From contig NZ_CP015411.1 of NCBI RefSeq assembly GCF_001750165.1, positions 953,501 to 1,017,500 of the forward strand: a stretch of 64,000 nucleotides of DNA, written 5' to 3'. This document shows positions 37,044-45,983 of the stretch, piece after piece; within the stretch, counting starts at the first letter, position 1; each line of letters begins with the position of its first letter. The notes under the pieces were generated by a model. It was not told the DNA's origin. It made no database searches and saw only the letters and a program-made list of their open reading frames with translations. A program made the translations under genes and the position numbers. The DNA comes from Pseudoalteromonas luteoviolacea. GTDB taxonomy: Bacteria > Pseudomonadota > Gammaproteobacteria > Enterobacterales > Alteromonadaceae.

Positions 37044-37811
37044 ATGTTCGAACTGCAACAACTAAACTTGAAAGGAAAAGTAAGTGATGAAGAATGGAAG
37101 TTACGAGTTGACCTTGCCGCTTGTTATCGCTTAGTTGAGCATTTTCGTTGGGGTGATTTAATTTACACTCATATGTCGGCTAGGTTACCAGGTACAGATC
37201 ATTATTTAGTGAATGCATTTGGCTTAAGCTTTGATGAGGTCACTGCGTCTAATCTCGTGAAGGTAGATCTACAAGGTAATATTCTTGATGATACGCCATT
37301 TGAGATCAACCCTGCAGGCTTCACGATTCACAGCGCAATTCATGAAGTCCGAGAAGATGCACATTGTGTGATTCATTTGCATACTAAAGAGACGATTGCT
37401 GTGGCGAGTCTTGAAGGAGGGCTGAAACCTCTGAGCCAGCACAGCATGTTCTCATTGCCATCATTGTCTTATCATGGGTATGAGGGGCTTGCTGTGAATG
37501 ACGATGAAAGAGCTCGCTTACAGTCTGACTTGGGTGATAATAATCACATGCTCCTAGTCAATCATGGTGGTTTAACAGTGGGGCCAACAATTGGTGACGC
37601 CTTTATGCGCTTTTTTGATTTACAACGCGCATGTGAAATTCAAGTCGCAATTATGTCGACTGGTCAGCCAGCAATACAAGTCCCACAACCAATTCAAGAT
37701 AATATATACAAACAAGCTAAAGTCGTGCACAGCGGCAGTACCGGTGGTCAAGTCGCTTGGCCAGCAATGCTGAGAAAAGCATATCGCTTAGATCCAGGCT
37801 TTGCCCAATAG
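37044..37811 (+). CDS. class II aldolase/adducin family protein
   Basis: A 255-residue zinc-dependent aldolase-like protein. The motif HLHTKETIAV supplies two metal histidines, and LLVNHGGLTVG the third. The YTHMSARLPG and INPAGFTIHSAIHE stretches are typical of the fuculose-phosphate aldolase / adducin-head fold. Substrates in this family include sugar phosphates and keto acids, so the reaction is open. A strong AAGGAG box precedes the ATG. The acid-sugar dehydratase starts 8 bases downstream, so both act in one pathway. Confidence 0.87.
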   Translation: MFELQQLNLKGKVSDEEWKLRVDLAACYRLVEHFRWGDLIYTHMSARLPGTDHYLVNAFGLSFDEVTASNLVKVDLQGNILDDTPFEINPAGFTIHSAIHEVREDAHCVIHLHTKETIAVASLEGGLKPLSQHSMFSLPSLSYHGYEGLAVNDDERARLQSDLGDNNHMLLVNHGGLTVGPTIGDAFMRFFDLQRACEIQVAIMSTGQPAIQVPQPIQDNIYKQAKVVHSGSTGGQVAWPAMLRKAYRLDPGFAQ

Positions 37812-37819
37812 GAGTCATA

Positions 37820-38995
37820 ATGAAAGTAAATCGCGTCGAAGTATTTGATATACATTGTCCAGACAGACCAGCTTGGACACCTGTGTTTGTGAGAATTCAC
37901 ACAGATGAAGGGATCTCAGGAGTGGGTGAAGCTGGACTTGCTTACGACTTAGGCCATAGTGCTGCTGCGAGTATGATTAAAGAGATGGCAGAAGCATTCT
38001 TGATCGGCCATGACCCATTCCAAACTGAGCTTTTATGGTCTCGCATGTTGAGAGAGAGCTTTTGGGGACTGGGTGGCGGACCTGTGGTATATGCGGCGAT
38101 GAGTGCGATTGACACTGCGCTATGGGATATAAAAGGTAAGGCGTTAAAGTTACCGGTTTATCAGCTGCTAGGTGGTAAAGTAAATCCAGAGCTGCGTACT
38201 TACGCATCACAGCTACAGTTTGATTGGGATGATGAGTTCAAAGCGCTTGTACAGCCACATGAATATGCTGAAGCGGCACATAAGGCATTGGCTGAAGGCT
38301 ATGACGCGGTGAAAGTCGACCCTATCATGTACGATAAAGATGGTAATACCTACTACGATCGCACTAAGTTGATTTCTCGTGGTGAAATGAAGCTGTATCG
38401 TTCGCGTATGAAAGCCATTCGTGAAGCAGTTGGCGATGAAGTAGACATTATTTTTGAATGTCACAGTTTGCCGGGGGCAACTTCAGCAATTCAGATTGCA
38501 GAAATCGCTGAAGAGTTTGACTGCATGTACTACGAAGAACCAGTGAATTACTTAAACCACTCACTGCACGCTAAGGTTGCTAACAAGACGGCAGTACCGA
38601 TTGCCGGTGGTGAGCGCTTGTATAACCGCTGGGATGTGAGACCTTACTTTGAAGACCAAAGTATTGATGTTTTGCAGCCAGATATTGGTCTGTGTGGTGG
38701 TTTTACTGAAACTAAAAAAGTATGTGATTATGCCGATATTTTTGATATCCGAATTCAAGCGCATGTATGTGGTGGCCCTGTTGCAACCGCAGCTTCATTG
38801 CATTTAGAAACGGCCATTCCTAACTTCTTAATTCATGAACATCATACTTATGCAATTAAAAAGTGGAATAGGGAGCTTTGCCTTCAAGATCCGCAGCCTG
38901 AAAAAGGTGTGTTTAAGGTCTCGGAAGAGCCTGGTATCGGTATTGAACTGAACGATGAAGTTGTGATGCGCTCGCAACGCGTTGAAATCAAATAG
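37820..38995 (+). CDS. enolase-superfamily acid-sugar dehydratase (galactonate dehydratase-like)
   Basis: A 391-residue mandelate-racemase/muconate-lactonizing family protein. Metal ligands are visible as Glu in FECHS, Glu in YYEEP and Glu in IAGGERLY. The ECH arrangement matches the D/E-x-H of galactonate dehydratase-type enzymes, and the Asp in LQPDIG with the His in IQAHVCGG form the acid-base dyad. An active acid-sugar dehydratase is likely; the substrate is unknown. The ATG at 37820 has AGGAG upstream; the frame opens 63 bases earlier inside the aldolase gene. A bidirectional terminator follows. Confidence 0.88.
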   Translation: MKVNRVEVFDIHCPDRPAWTPVFVRIHTDEGISGVGEAGLAYDLGHSAAASMIKEMAEAFLIGHDPFQTELLWSRMLRESFWGLGGGPVVYAAMSAIDTALWDIKGKALKLPVYQLLGGKVNPELRTYASQLQFDWDDEFKALVQPHEYAEAAHKALAEGYDAVKVDPIMYDKDGNTYYDRTKLISRGEMKLYRSRMKAIREAVGDEVDIIFECHSLPGATSAIQIAEIAEEFDCMYYEEPVNYLNHSLHAKVANKTAVPIAGGERLYNRWDVRPYFEDQSIDVLQPDIGLCGGFTETKKVCDYADIFDIRIQAHVCGGPVATAASLHLETAIPNFLIHEHHTYAIKKWNRELCLQDPQPEKGVFKVSEEPGIGIELNDEVVMRSQRVEIK

Positions 38996-39013
38996 TCCGT
39001 TTGGTATGCAAAT

Positions 39014-39042
39014 AAAAACCCAGGCACTGCCTGGGTTTTTTA
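39014..39042. terminator. bidirectional terminator between the dehydratase gene and suhB
   Basis: A 12-bp perfect stem (39014-39025 with 39029-39040) and a 3-base loop. A five-A tract on the left and a T tract on the right let it serve both convergent genes. Confidence 0.92.
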
Positions 39043-39062
39043 TATCCAAAGAATGCGTTTGC

Positions 39063-39866
39063 TTATTTAAGCAGAGACTCTGTAAGTACAGGGCGGATCT
39101 CTTTAACAATTGCTTGGCACAACTTTGGTGCGCCACAGATGATGTTACCGCTGTTGTTATAGTTTGCACCACCTGCAAAGTCCATTAACATGCCGCCAGC
39201 TTCTTTTACTAACAGCTCGCCTGCAGCTGTATCCCATGGCTTAAGGCCAATTTCATAGAAACCGTCAATACGACCAGCTGCAACATATGCCATATCTAGC
39301 GCTGCAGAACCTGCACGACGGATATCTGCTGTGTGGATGAATAGCGCTTTGAATGCTTCTGTGTATGCATCTAAGTGATGTTTTTGCTTAAATGGGAAGC
39401 CTGTTGCTAAAACGCTACCAGCTAATTCGTTGCTTTTAGTTACACGAATACGCTTGTTATTCAACTGTGCGCCTTGACCACGAGATGCGGTGAATAACTC
39501 GCTGCGAACTGGATCATAGATAACAGCCTGTTCTACACGGCCTTTAACTTTAAGTGCAATTGAGATTGCGAAGTGAGGGATACCCTTGATGAAGTTGGTT
39601 GTGCCATCAAGTGGGTCGATAACCCAAAGGTAATCATTATCTTTGCCATCTGTGTGGCCAAGTTCTTCTCCAACGATTGCGTGATCAGGGTAAGATTTTA
39701 AAATAGTGTCACGGATCACACGTTCAGCTTCTGTATCAACACTTGTCACGAAGTCGTTTGTGCCTTTTTGAGTCGCTTCAACTTGAGACAGATCTTCAGT
39801 TGCACGTAAGATCACTTTACCCGCGTTACGCGCAGCGCGTACCGCAATGTTTAACATTGGATGCAT
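39063..39866 (-). CDS. suhB: inositol-1-monophosphatase SuhB
   Basis: Mg-dependent inositol monophosphatase that in E. coli also acts as an rRNA antitermination and ribosome-maturation factor. The 267 residues contain the metal motifs GEELG, WVIDPLDGTTNF and KPWDTAAGELLVKEAGG. It is divergent from trmJ, the conserved gammaproteobacterial arrangement. It ends 21 bases from the shared bidirectional terminator. The nearby rRNA operon makes the antitermination role plausible but unproven. Confidence 0.96.
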   Translation of the reverse strand: MHPMLNIAVRAARNAGKVILRATEDLSQVEATQKGTNDFVTSVDTEAERVIRDTILKSYPDHAIVGEELGHTDGKDNDYLWVIDPLDGTTNFIKGIPHFAISIALKVKGRVEQAVIYDPVRSELFTASRGQGAQLNNKRIRVTKSNELAGSVLATGFPFKQKHHLDAYTEAFKALFIHTADIRRAGSAALDMAYVAAGRIDGFYEIGLKPWDTAAGELLVKEAGGMLMDFAGGANYNNSGNIICGAPKLCQAIVKEIRPVLTESLLK

Positions 39867-40048
39867 AGCATTACCTTTGAATTGTAAAAGAACTAAATTT
39901 TCTGAGCCGGCGTATTCTAGCGATTTTCTCGATAAAGTAAATAACTTTGCAATAAAAAGGTTGGTGTTTTTTTGTTCAAATGGTTTGGTGGTTTGATCCT
40001 GTCATCCTATGGTAAACTACGCCATTATTTTTGTCTGAGATAAATAGC

Positions 40049-40771
40049 ATGGCATTACAAGATATTAGAATCGTACTTGTGAACACTTCACACTCTGGAA
40101 ATATTGGCTCAGTTGCGCGCGCAATGAAAACCATGGGCTTTTCAAAACTGTACTTAGTCGATCCTGCTTGCGAGGTGGATAGTCACGCGAGTGCGTTGGC
40201 TGCCGGTGCAACAGATGTGCTTGGTGATGCCGTTACTGTTGATAAGCTTGAAGATGCTATTGCAGATTGTAGTTTAGTTATAGGCACCAGTGCGCGTTCT
40301 CGTACTCTTTCTTGGCCGATGGTAGACCCAAGAGAGTGTGCACAGAAATTGGTCGCAGAGTCTAATGACGGCCCTGTTGCGCTTGTGTTTGGTCGAGAAA
40401 ATAGCGGCTTGACCAATGAAGAGTTGCAGTTATGTAATTATCACGTCTGTATTCCAGCGAATCCTGAATACAGTTCATTGAATTTGGCAATGGCGGTACA
40501 AACACTGACATATGAAACGCGTATGACCTTCTTAGATACGCAAGATGCTAAGCCTGAAGAAGACGATACAAAGTATCCCACATCTGAGCAAATGGCTTTA
40601 TTCTACGAGCACCTTGAGTCAACGTTAAGTGATACAGGCTTCATTGTTAAGCAGCATCCAGGCATGGTGATGACCAAACTAAAACGCCTATTCAATCGTG
40701 CAAGACCTGAAGATCAAGAGTTGAATATCCTACGTGGCATTCTGAGTTCGGTGAATAAATCGACAAAATAA
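40049..40771 (+). CDS. trmJ: tRNA (cytidine/uridine-2'-O-)-methyltransferase TrmJ
   Basis: SPOUT methyltransferase that 2'-O-methylates position 32 of several tRNAs. The 240 residues contain NTSHSGNIGSVARAMKTMG at the start and the knot motifs FGRENSGLTNEEL and IPANPEYSSLNLAMAVQ. I chose the ATG at 40049 with a GAGA-type box upstream; a TTG 18 bases earlier is less likely. iscR follows after 223 bases with its own regulated promoters. Confidence 0.95.
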   Translation: MALQDIRIVLVNTSHSGNIGSVARAMKTMGFSKLYLVDPACEVDSHASALAAGATDVLGDAVTVDKLEDAIADCSLVIGTSARSRTLSWPMVDPRECAQKLVAESNDGPVALVFGRENSGLTNEELQLCNYHVCIPANPEYSSLNLAMAVQTLTYETRMTFLDTQDAKPEEDDTKYPTSEQMALFYEHLESTLSDTGFIVKQHPGMVMTKLKRLFNRARPEDQELNILRGILSSVNKSTK

Positions 40772-40807
40772 AGCAATGTAGCAAGATTAGATACTTTCAT
40801 CACAGTA

Positions 40808-40832
40808 ATACTTGACTAAATTACTCGGGTAA
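40808..40832 (+). promoter_or_regulatory. IscR-type box A with overlapping promoter copy
   Basis: A 25-base match to the type 1 IscR site, half-sites ATACTTGACT and ACTCGGGTAA. It overlaps TTGACT (40812-40817), which pairs with TACAAT (40834-40839) at 16-base spacing. Confidence 0.75.
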
Positions 40833-40846
40833 TTACAATACCAATA

Positions 40847-40871
40847 ATACCTGATTAATTTAGTCAGGTAT
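40847..40871 (+). promoter_or_regulatory. IscR-type box B
   Basis: ATACCTGATT and AGTCAGGTAT half-sites around an AT core, an almost symmetric type 1 IscR site. It lies just after the upstream promoter copy. Confidence 0.78.
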
Positions 40872-40927
40872 TTGAATAAAGACACTGAGTAAGTAGTAAC
40901 TTATTTTATAAGCAATAGATGTCGTTA

Positions 40928-40952
40928 ATACTTGACTATCTTAGTCAGGTAA
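40928..40952 (+). promoter_or_regulatory. IscR-type box C with the proximal iscR promoter
   Basis: ATACTTGACT and AGTCAGGTAA half-sites. TTGACT (40932-40937) and TACAAT (40954-40959), 16 bases apart, form the promoter closest to iscR. Bound IscR would cover the -35 box, giving autorepression. Confidence 0.85.
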
Positions 40953-40994
40953 TTACAATTTGCGGCATTTGATGAAGGTAACCTAGAGGCGCGT

Positions 40995-41486
40995 ATGAAA
41001 CTGACTTCAAAAGGCAGGTATGCAGTAACTGCAATGCTCGATGTTGCGTTGCATGCCAATATTGGACCTGTGCCTCTTGCAGATATTTCTGAACGTCAGG
41101 AAATATCTCTATCATATTTAGAACAATTATTCGCACGTCTTCGTAAAAATGGACTCGTAAGTTCAGTGAGAGGCCCTGGCGGTGGTTATTTACTTGGGCG
41201 CGATGCTCATACTATCTCTGTCGGTGATGTGATTAATGCTGTGGACGAGTCTGTTGATGCAACTCGATGTCACGGTGAAGGTGGTGGTTGCCAAAGCGGT
41301 ATGCGCTGCCTGACACACACATTATGGTCGGATTTAAGTGTGCGAATAGAAGAATTTTTAAACAGTATTTCCCTTGCCGAGCTTGTTTCAAACTCTGATG
41401 TGCAATCAGTTGCATCACGTCAGGATAGAAACGTAAGCGATGCGATGAAGCAATTAGATAATATTCAAGTGAGTTGCCAATTATAA
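40995..41486 (+). CDS. iscR: Fe-S cluster assembly regulator IscR
   Basis: Rrf2-family [2Fe-2S] repressor that senses Fe-S supply and represses its own operon. The 163 residues carry a winged helix (LTSKGRYAVTAMLDVALH, ISLSYLEQLFARLRKNGLV, GPGGGYLLGR). Cluster ligands Cys92, Cys99, Cys105 and the following His lie in CHGEGGGCQSGMRCLTH. The cysteine spacing has one more residue than in E. coli. GAGG box upstream. Three IscR-like operators precede it. It heads iscRSUA-hscBA-fdx. Confidence 0.97.
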   Translation: MKLTSKGRYAVTAMLDVALHANIGPVPLADISERQEISLSYLEQLFARLRKNGLVSSVRGPGGGYLLGRDAHTISVGDVINAVDESVDATRCHGEGGGCQSGMRCLTHTLWSDLSVRIEEFLNSISLAELVSNSDVQSVASRQDRNVSDAMKQLDNIQVSCQL

Positions 41487-41509
41487 ATTGGCGTCTAGCG
41501 GAGAAAGAA

Positions 41510-42724
41510 ATGAAATTACCGATATATTTAGATTATGCTGCAACCACGCCGGTTGATCAGCGTGTTGCAGACGAAATGATGCAATGCCTGACAATGGATG
41601 GTAACTTTGGTAATCCTGCGTCCCGTTCACACCGTTTTGGTTGGCAGGCCGAAGAACTCATTGACCAAGCACGTAATGATATCGCTGATTTAATTAATGC
41701 TGACCCGCGCGAAATCGTATTCACATCTGGTGCGACTGAGTCAAACAACCTAGCAATTAAAGGTGCTGCGAACTTCTATCAGAAGAAAGGCAAGCACATC
41801 ATCACAGTAAAAACAGAGCACAAAGCGGTTATCGATACATGTCGTGAACTTGAGCGTCAAGGTTTTGAAGTGACGTACATGGACGTTGAAGAAAACGGCC
41901 TGTTAGACCTGAAAAAGCTTGAAGACGCAATCCGTGAAGACACAATCTTAATCAGTGTAATGCACGTAAACAATGAGCTAGGCGTTATTCAAGACATCGC
42001 AACAATTGGTGAAATGTGTCGTGAACGTAAGATTATGTTCCACGTTGATGGTGCACAAAGCGCGGGTAAAGTAGCGATTGATATGAAGCAGCTTAAAGTT
42101 GATTTCATGTCATTCTCAGGCCATAAAGCGTATGGCCCTAAAGGTATTGGTGCATTATATGTTCGCCGTAAACCACGTGCGCGCCTTGAAGCGCAAATGC
42201 ACGGTGGTGGTCATGAACGTGGCATGCGTTCTGGTACATTAGCAACACACCAAATCGTAGGAATGGGTTCGGCTTTCCGTATTGCAAAAGCAGATTTTGA
42301 GAAAGATTACGCACACATCAGTGCACTTCGTCAGCGTCTGATCGATGGCATCATGGATATGGAAGAAGTGTACTTCAATGGCACTGTCGACCAGTCTGTA
42401 CCAGGTATTGTTAACATCAGCTTTAACTATGTTGAAGGTGAGTCTCTTCTGATGGCTGTAAAAGACATTGCAGTATCGTCTGGTTCTGCATGTACATCGG
42501 CAAGTCTTGAACCGTCTTATGTACTTCGTGCATTAGGCCGTAACGATGAGTTAGCACATAGCTCGATTCGTTTCAGCATTGGTCGTTTTACCACAGAAGA
42601 AGAAATTGATTACACCATCAAGCTTATTAAAGACTCGATTGGTCGTTTGAGAGAAATGTCTCCTCTGTGGGAAATGTTTAAAGACGGTATTGATTTAGAT
42701 TCAGTTGAATGGGCACACCATTAA
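41510..42724 (+). CDS. iscS: cysteine desulfurase IscS
   Basis: PLP enzyme that supplies sulfur from cysteine for Fe-S clusters, thiolated tRNA bases and other cofactors. The 404 residues match E. coli. The PLP lysine is Lys206 in SFSGHKAYGPKG, and the persulfide cysteine lies in SSGSACTSASLEPS. The start at 41510 (MKLPIYLDYAATTP) has GGAG upstream; the frame is open 36 bases further into the end of iscR. iscU follows after 57 bases. Confidence 0.98.
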   Translation: MKLPIYLDYAATTPVDQRVADEMMQCLTMDGNFGNPASRSHRFGWQAEELIDQARNDIADLINADPREIVFTSGATESNNLAIKGAANFYQKKGKHIITVKTEHKAVIDTCRELERQGFEVTYMDVEENGLLDLKKLEDAIREDTILISVMHVNNELGVIQDIATIGEMCRERKIMFHVDGAQSAGKVAIDMKQLKVDFMSFSGHKAYGPKGIGALYVRRKPRARLEAQMHGGGHERGMRSGTLATHQIVGMGSAFRIAKADFEKDYAHISALRQRLIDGIMDMEEVYFNGTVDQSVPGIVNISFNYVEGESLLMAVKDIAVSSGSACTSASLEPSYVLRALGRNDELAHSSIRFSIGRFTTEEEIDYTIKLIKDSIGRLREMSPLWEMFKDGIDLDSVEWAHH

Positions 42725-42781
42725 ACAAGACAGCTTGTATGGACTGTAGCAAGTATATAAGCGGTTAGTGAGGAAAGAGTT

Positions 42782-43165
42782 ATGGCATATAGTGATAAAG
42801 TAATTGACCACGTGGAAAACCCACGTAACGTAGGTACGTTAGATAAGAACGACCCAAATGTAGCGACTGGTATGGTTGGCGCGCCAGCTTGTGGTGACGT
42901 AATGAAGCTACAGATAAAAGTGTCTGATGAAGGCGTGATTGAAGATGCAAAATTTAAGACATATGGCTGTGGTAGTGCGATTGCATCATCTTCTCTGGTA
43001 ACTGAGTGGGTGAAAGGTAAAACACTAGATCAAGCTGCTGAAATCAAAAACACAGACATTACTGCTGAACTTGAGCTACCACCTGTTAAAATTCACTGCT
43101 CAATCCTTGCGGAAGATGCAATTCAAGCAGCGATTGCAGATTATAAAAACAAGCAGGCGAAGTAA
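42782..43165 (+). CDS. iscU: Fe-S cluster scaffold IscU
   Basis: Scaffold on which [2Fe-2S] clusters are built before HscA/HscB-driven transfer. The 127 residues contain ligand cysteines Cys37 (GAPACGD), Cys63 (YGCGSAIASS) and Cys106 (KIHCSILAED). The LPPVK HscA recognition motif is at 99-103. GAGGAAAG box upstream. Standard position between iscS and iscA. Confidence 0.98.
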   Translation: MAYSDKVIDHVENPRNVGTLDKNDPNVATGMVGAPACGDVMKLQIKVSDEGVIEDAKFKTYGCGSAIASSSLVTEWVKGKTLDQAAEIKNTDITAELELPPVKIHCSILAEDAIQAAIADYKNKQAK

Positions 43166-43175
43166 GAGATAAATT

Positions 43176-43499
43176 ATGGCAGTGACATTAACTGAAGCAG
43201 CTGCAAATCGTGTGCAGACATTCCTTGCTAACCGAGGAAAGGGTCTTGGCTTGCGAGTCGGTATTAAAACGACTGGTTGCTCAGGTCTTGCGTATGTACT
43301 CGAGTTCGTTGATGAGCTTTCAGAAGGTGATGAAGTGTTCGAAGAGATGGGTGTTAAAATCATCGTCGATGCAAAAAGCTTAGTGTATATTGACGGTACT
43401 CAGCTTGATTACACCAAAGAAGGTCTCAATGAAGGGTTTAAGTTTATTAACCCAAATCAGAAAGACGAATGTGGCTGTGGTGAAAGCTTCACCGTTTAA
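43176..43499 (+). CDS. iscA: Fe-S cluster assembly protein IscA
   Basis: A-type carrier/alternative scaffold delivering Fe or [4Fe-4S] clusters. The 107 residues have the three conserved cysteines Cys35 (TTGCSGLAY), Cys99 and Cys101 (ECGCGESF). It is 10 bases downstream of iscU. A hairpin lies in the gap to hscB. Confidence 0.97.
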   Translation: MAVTLTEAAANRVQTFLANRGKGLGLRVGIKTTGCSGLAYVLEFVDELSEGDEVFEEMGVKIIVDAKSLVYIDGTQLDYTKEGLNEGFKFINPNQKDECGCGESFTV

Positions 43500-43522
43500 A
43501 CATCTGTAACAGATAGTTTGCT

Positions 43523-43546
43523 AAAGCCCTGCCTTGGTAGGGCTTT
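43523..43546 (+). other. intercistronic hairpin between iscA and hscB
   Basis: An 8-bp stem (43523-43530 with 43539-43546) around an 8-base loop. No T run follows, so it is unlikely to be a full terminator. It may protect or process the mRNA and lower hscBA-fdx expression relative to iscRSUA. Confidence 0.5.
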
Positions 43547-43562
43547 GCTGTATTAGGTCCTT

Positions 43563-44087
43563 ATGCGATATTTTGAATTATTTAATTTACCAGTGAGCTA
43601 TATCGTGGATTTAACCTTGTTAAATCAGCGTTATTTAGAACTGCAACGTGCGGTACACCCTGATAAGTTTGCGGGAAAAAGTGAACGTGAAAAGTTAATG
43701 GCTGTGCAGAAGACATCTGAGATCAATGATGCTTTAGCTGTTTTAAAACATCCAGCGAAGCGTGCTGAGTATATGTTAAGTGAACAAGGTGTTGATATTC
43801 GAGCTGAGCAGCAAACATTACAAGATCCTGCTTTTTTAATGCAGCAGATGGAGCTGAGGGAAGCGCTGGAAGACATTCAGCACAGCAGTGACCCTGAAAC
43901 TGAAATTGACGCATTCGAAGCGCAGATTAAACAGTTAGATACGCAGTATAGTGCGCAACTTGCAGAGCAGCTTGTAAGCCAAGACACCGATGTATTAGAA
44001 GTTGCAGCCGATAATATTCGCAAGTTAAAATTCATATATAAATTACGTGAAGAGCTGTCTCGCATTGAAGATAGCCTTTTCGATTAA
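43563..44087 (+). CDS. hscB: Fe-S assembly co-chaperone HscB
   Basis: J-domain co-chaperone that brings IscU to HscA and stimulates its ATPase. The 174 residues begin with a J-domain-like MRYFELFNLP, the HPD motif at 32-34 (HPDKF) and NDALAVLKHPAKRAEYML. The C-terminal helical domain binds IscU. The start codon ATG follows a GTCC/TTAT stretch with no strong Shine-Dalgarno, so translation may be modest. hscA starts 32 bases downstream. Confidence 0.96.
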   Translation: MRYFELFNLPVSYIVDLTLLNQRYLELQRAVHPDKFAGKSEREKLMAVQKTSEINDALAVLKHPAKRAEYMLSEQGVDIRAEQQTLQDPAFLMQQMELREALEDIQHSSDPETEIDAFEAQIKQLDTQYSAQLAEQLVSQDTDVLEVAADNIRKLKFIYKLREELSRIEDSLFD

Positions 44088-44119
44088 TCTAGCGTCACCA
44101 CTTAAGTTAAAAGAGTACT

Positions 44120-45982
44120 ATGGCATTATTGCAAATTGCTGAGCCGGGGCAGAGCGCGGCACCTCACGAACATAAATTGGCAATAGGTATCGACTTAGGT
44201 ACTACAAACTCTTTGGTGGCCACAGTACAAAGTGGTGAAGCCAGAGCGCTAGCGGATATTAATGGCGAAGCCATGTTGCCTTCTGTTGTTAGATATCATG
44301 CAGAGAGCGTTACTGTTGGTCAACAAGCGCAGCAAGCTGCTGTAGAAGACCCAACAAATACGCTTATTTCAGTGAAACGCTTTTTAGGTAAATCCGTTTC
44401 AGAAGTAACCTCACGTTATCAAAACTTGCCTTATGAATTCGTTGAGCACCAAGGTGCACTGGCTGTAAGCACTGTAGCTGGTCCAATCAATCCGATTCAA
44501 GCATCTGCTGAAATCCTAAAATCATTGCATCAAAGAGCAACTGACAGCTTTGCTGGACAAGAAATTGTGGGAAGCGTAATTACGGTACCTGCGTATTTCG
44601 ATGATGCACAAAGACAAAGCACTAAAGATGCAGCAGAAATCGCAGGTTTAAAAGTGCTACGCCTATTAAATGAGCCAACAGCAGCCGCTGTCGCTTACGG
44701 TTTGGACTCTGGTCAGGAAGGTGTGATTGCTGTTTATGACTTAGGTGGTGGTACCTTTGATATTTCAATTCTGCGCTTAAACCAAGGTGTTTTTGAAGTA
44801 TTGGCAACGGGTGGTGATTCAAGCTTAGGCGGTGATGACTTTGACGCAGTGCTTGTTGAACATTTTAAGTCAACATTACAGCTGAGTGAATTAACACCAC
44901 AAGAGCTGCGTTTGCTTATTCAAAAAGCGAAAGCCTGTAAAGAAGCGTTGAGTGGGTATGAAACTGTCAATGTAAAGCTTGAACTTCGCGGTGAAGAGCA
45001 TTTGGTTTCTGTTACGCGTGGTCAATTTGCTGAGCTTGTTGCGCCGCTCGTAAAGCAGACATTACGCGCATGTCGTAGAGCATTAAAAGATGCGGGTGTG
45101 GGCAAAGAAGAAGTTTTAGAGGCGGTGATGGTTGGCGGTTCAACGCGTATGCCCGTTATTCGCGAAGCGGTTGGTGAGTTTTTTGAAAAAGAACCGCTAA
45201 CGTCAATTGACCCTGATCGTGTGGTTGCAATTGGCGCGGCTATTCAAGCTGATATCTTAGCGGGTAACAAACCTGATTCAGATATGCTGTTATTGGACGT
45301 TTTACCGCTATCTTTAGGTTTAGAAACCATGGGTGGCTTGGTAGAGAAGATCATTCCTCGCAATACCACAATTCCAGTCGCCCGTGCACAGGAATTCACG
45401 ACGTTTAAGGATGGCCAAACTGCGATGTCACTGCATGTCCTGCAGGGTGAGCGCGAGTTGGTTGATGACTGTCGTTCACTGGCAAAATTCAGCCTCAAAG
45501 GCATTCCGGCCATGGCGGCTGGCGCTGCTCACATTCGGGTGACTTTTAAAGTCGATGCTGATGGCTTATTGAGTGTTTCTGCGAGTGAGAAGTCAACGGG
45601 CGTACAAGCAGATATCCAAGTGAAGCCCTCTTTTGGTTTAAGTGATGACCAAGTTGCTCAAATGCTACAAGACTCAATGAGTTTTGCTAAAGAGGATATG
45701 CAGGCGCGTATGCTTAAAGAGCAGCAAGTTGAAGCGCTGAGAGTACTTGAAGCGCTAGAAGCTTCTTTAGCGACAGAATCTGCATTATTAAATGAGCAAG
45801 AATTAAATAGCCTTAGAGAGGCTATGGCGATGTTAGATGACAAGCGCCAAAATGCGTCTGATCCAGATGCAATCAAGCATGCAATTGAAGTGGTTGATGA
45901 AGCAAGTAGTGAATTTGCATCTCGCCGCATGGATGTATCAATCAAACAGGCACTGCAAGGTCAGTCAGTAGACGAGGTTTAA
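44120..45982 (+). CDS. hscA: Fe-S assembly chaperone HscA
   Basis: Hsp70-type chaperone dedicated to IscU, driving cluster release with ATP. The 620 residues show GIDLGTTNSLVAT near residue 22, LNEPTAAAVAYGLD, YDLGGGTFDISIL and VGGSTRMPVI in the ATPase. The substrate-binding domain follows. hscB lies upstream, and fdx starts 1 base after the stop. Confidence 0.97.
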   Translation: MALLQIAEPGQSAAPHEHKLAIGIDLGTTNSLVATVQSGEARALADINGEAMLPSVVRYHAESVTVGQQAQQAAVEDPTNTLISVKRFLGKSVSEVTSRYQNLPYEFVEHQGALAVSTVAGPINPIQASAEILKSLHQRATDSFAGQEIVGSVITVPAYFDDAQRQSTKDAAEIAGLKVLRLLNEPTAAAVAYGLDSGQEGVIAVYDLGGGTFDISILRLNQGVFEVLATGGDSSLGGDDFDAVLVEHFKSTLQLSELTPQELRLLIQKAKACKEALSGYETVNVKLELRGEEHLVSVTRGQFAELVAPLVKQTLRACRRALKDAGVGKEEVLEAVMVGGSTRMPVIREAVGEFFEKEPLTSIDPDRVVAIGAAIQADILAGNKPDSDMLLLDVLPLSLGLETMGGLVEKIIPRNTTIPVARAQEFTTFKDGQTAMSLHVLQGERELVDDCRSLAKFSLKGIPAMAAGAAHIRVTFKVDADGLLSVSASEKSTGVQADIQVKPSFGLSDDQVAQMLQDSMSFAKEDMQARMLKEQQVEALRVLEALEASLATESALLNEQELNSLREAMAMLDDKRQNASDPDAIKHAIEVVDEASSEFASRRMDVSIKQALQGQSVDEV

Positions 45983-45983
45983 T

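Noticed and set aside
43523..43546. Terminator inside the isc operon
   Set aside because: The hairpin lacks a T tract, and hscB follows at once; listed as an intercistronic hairpin instead.
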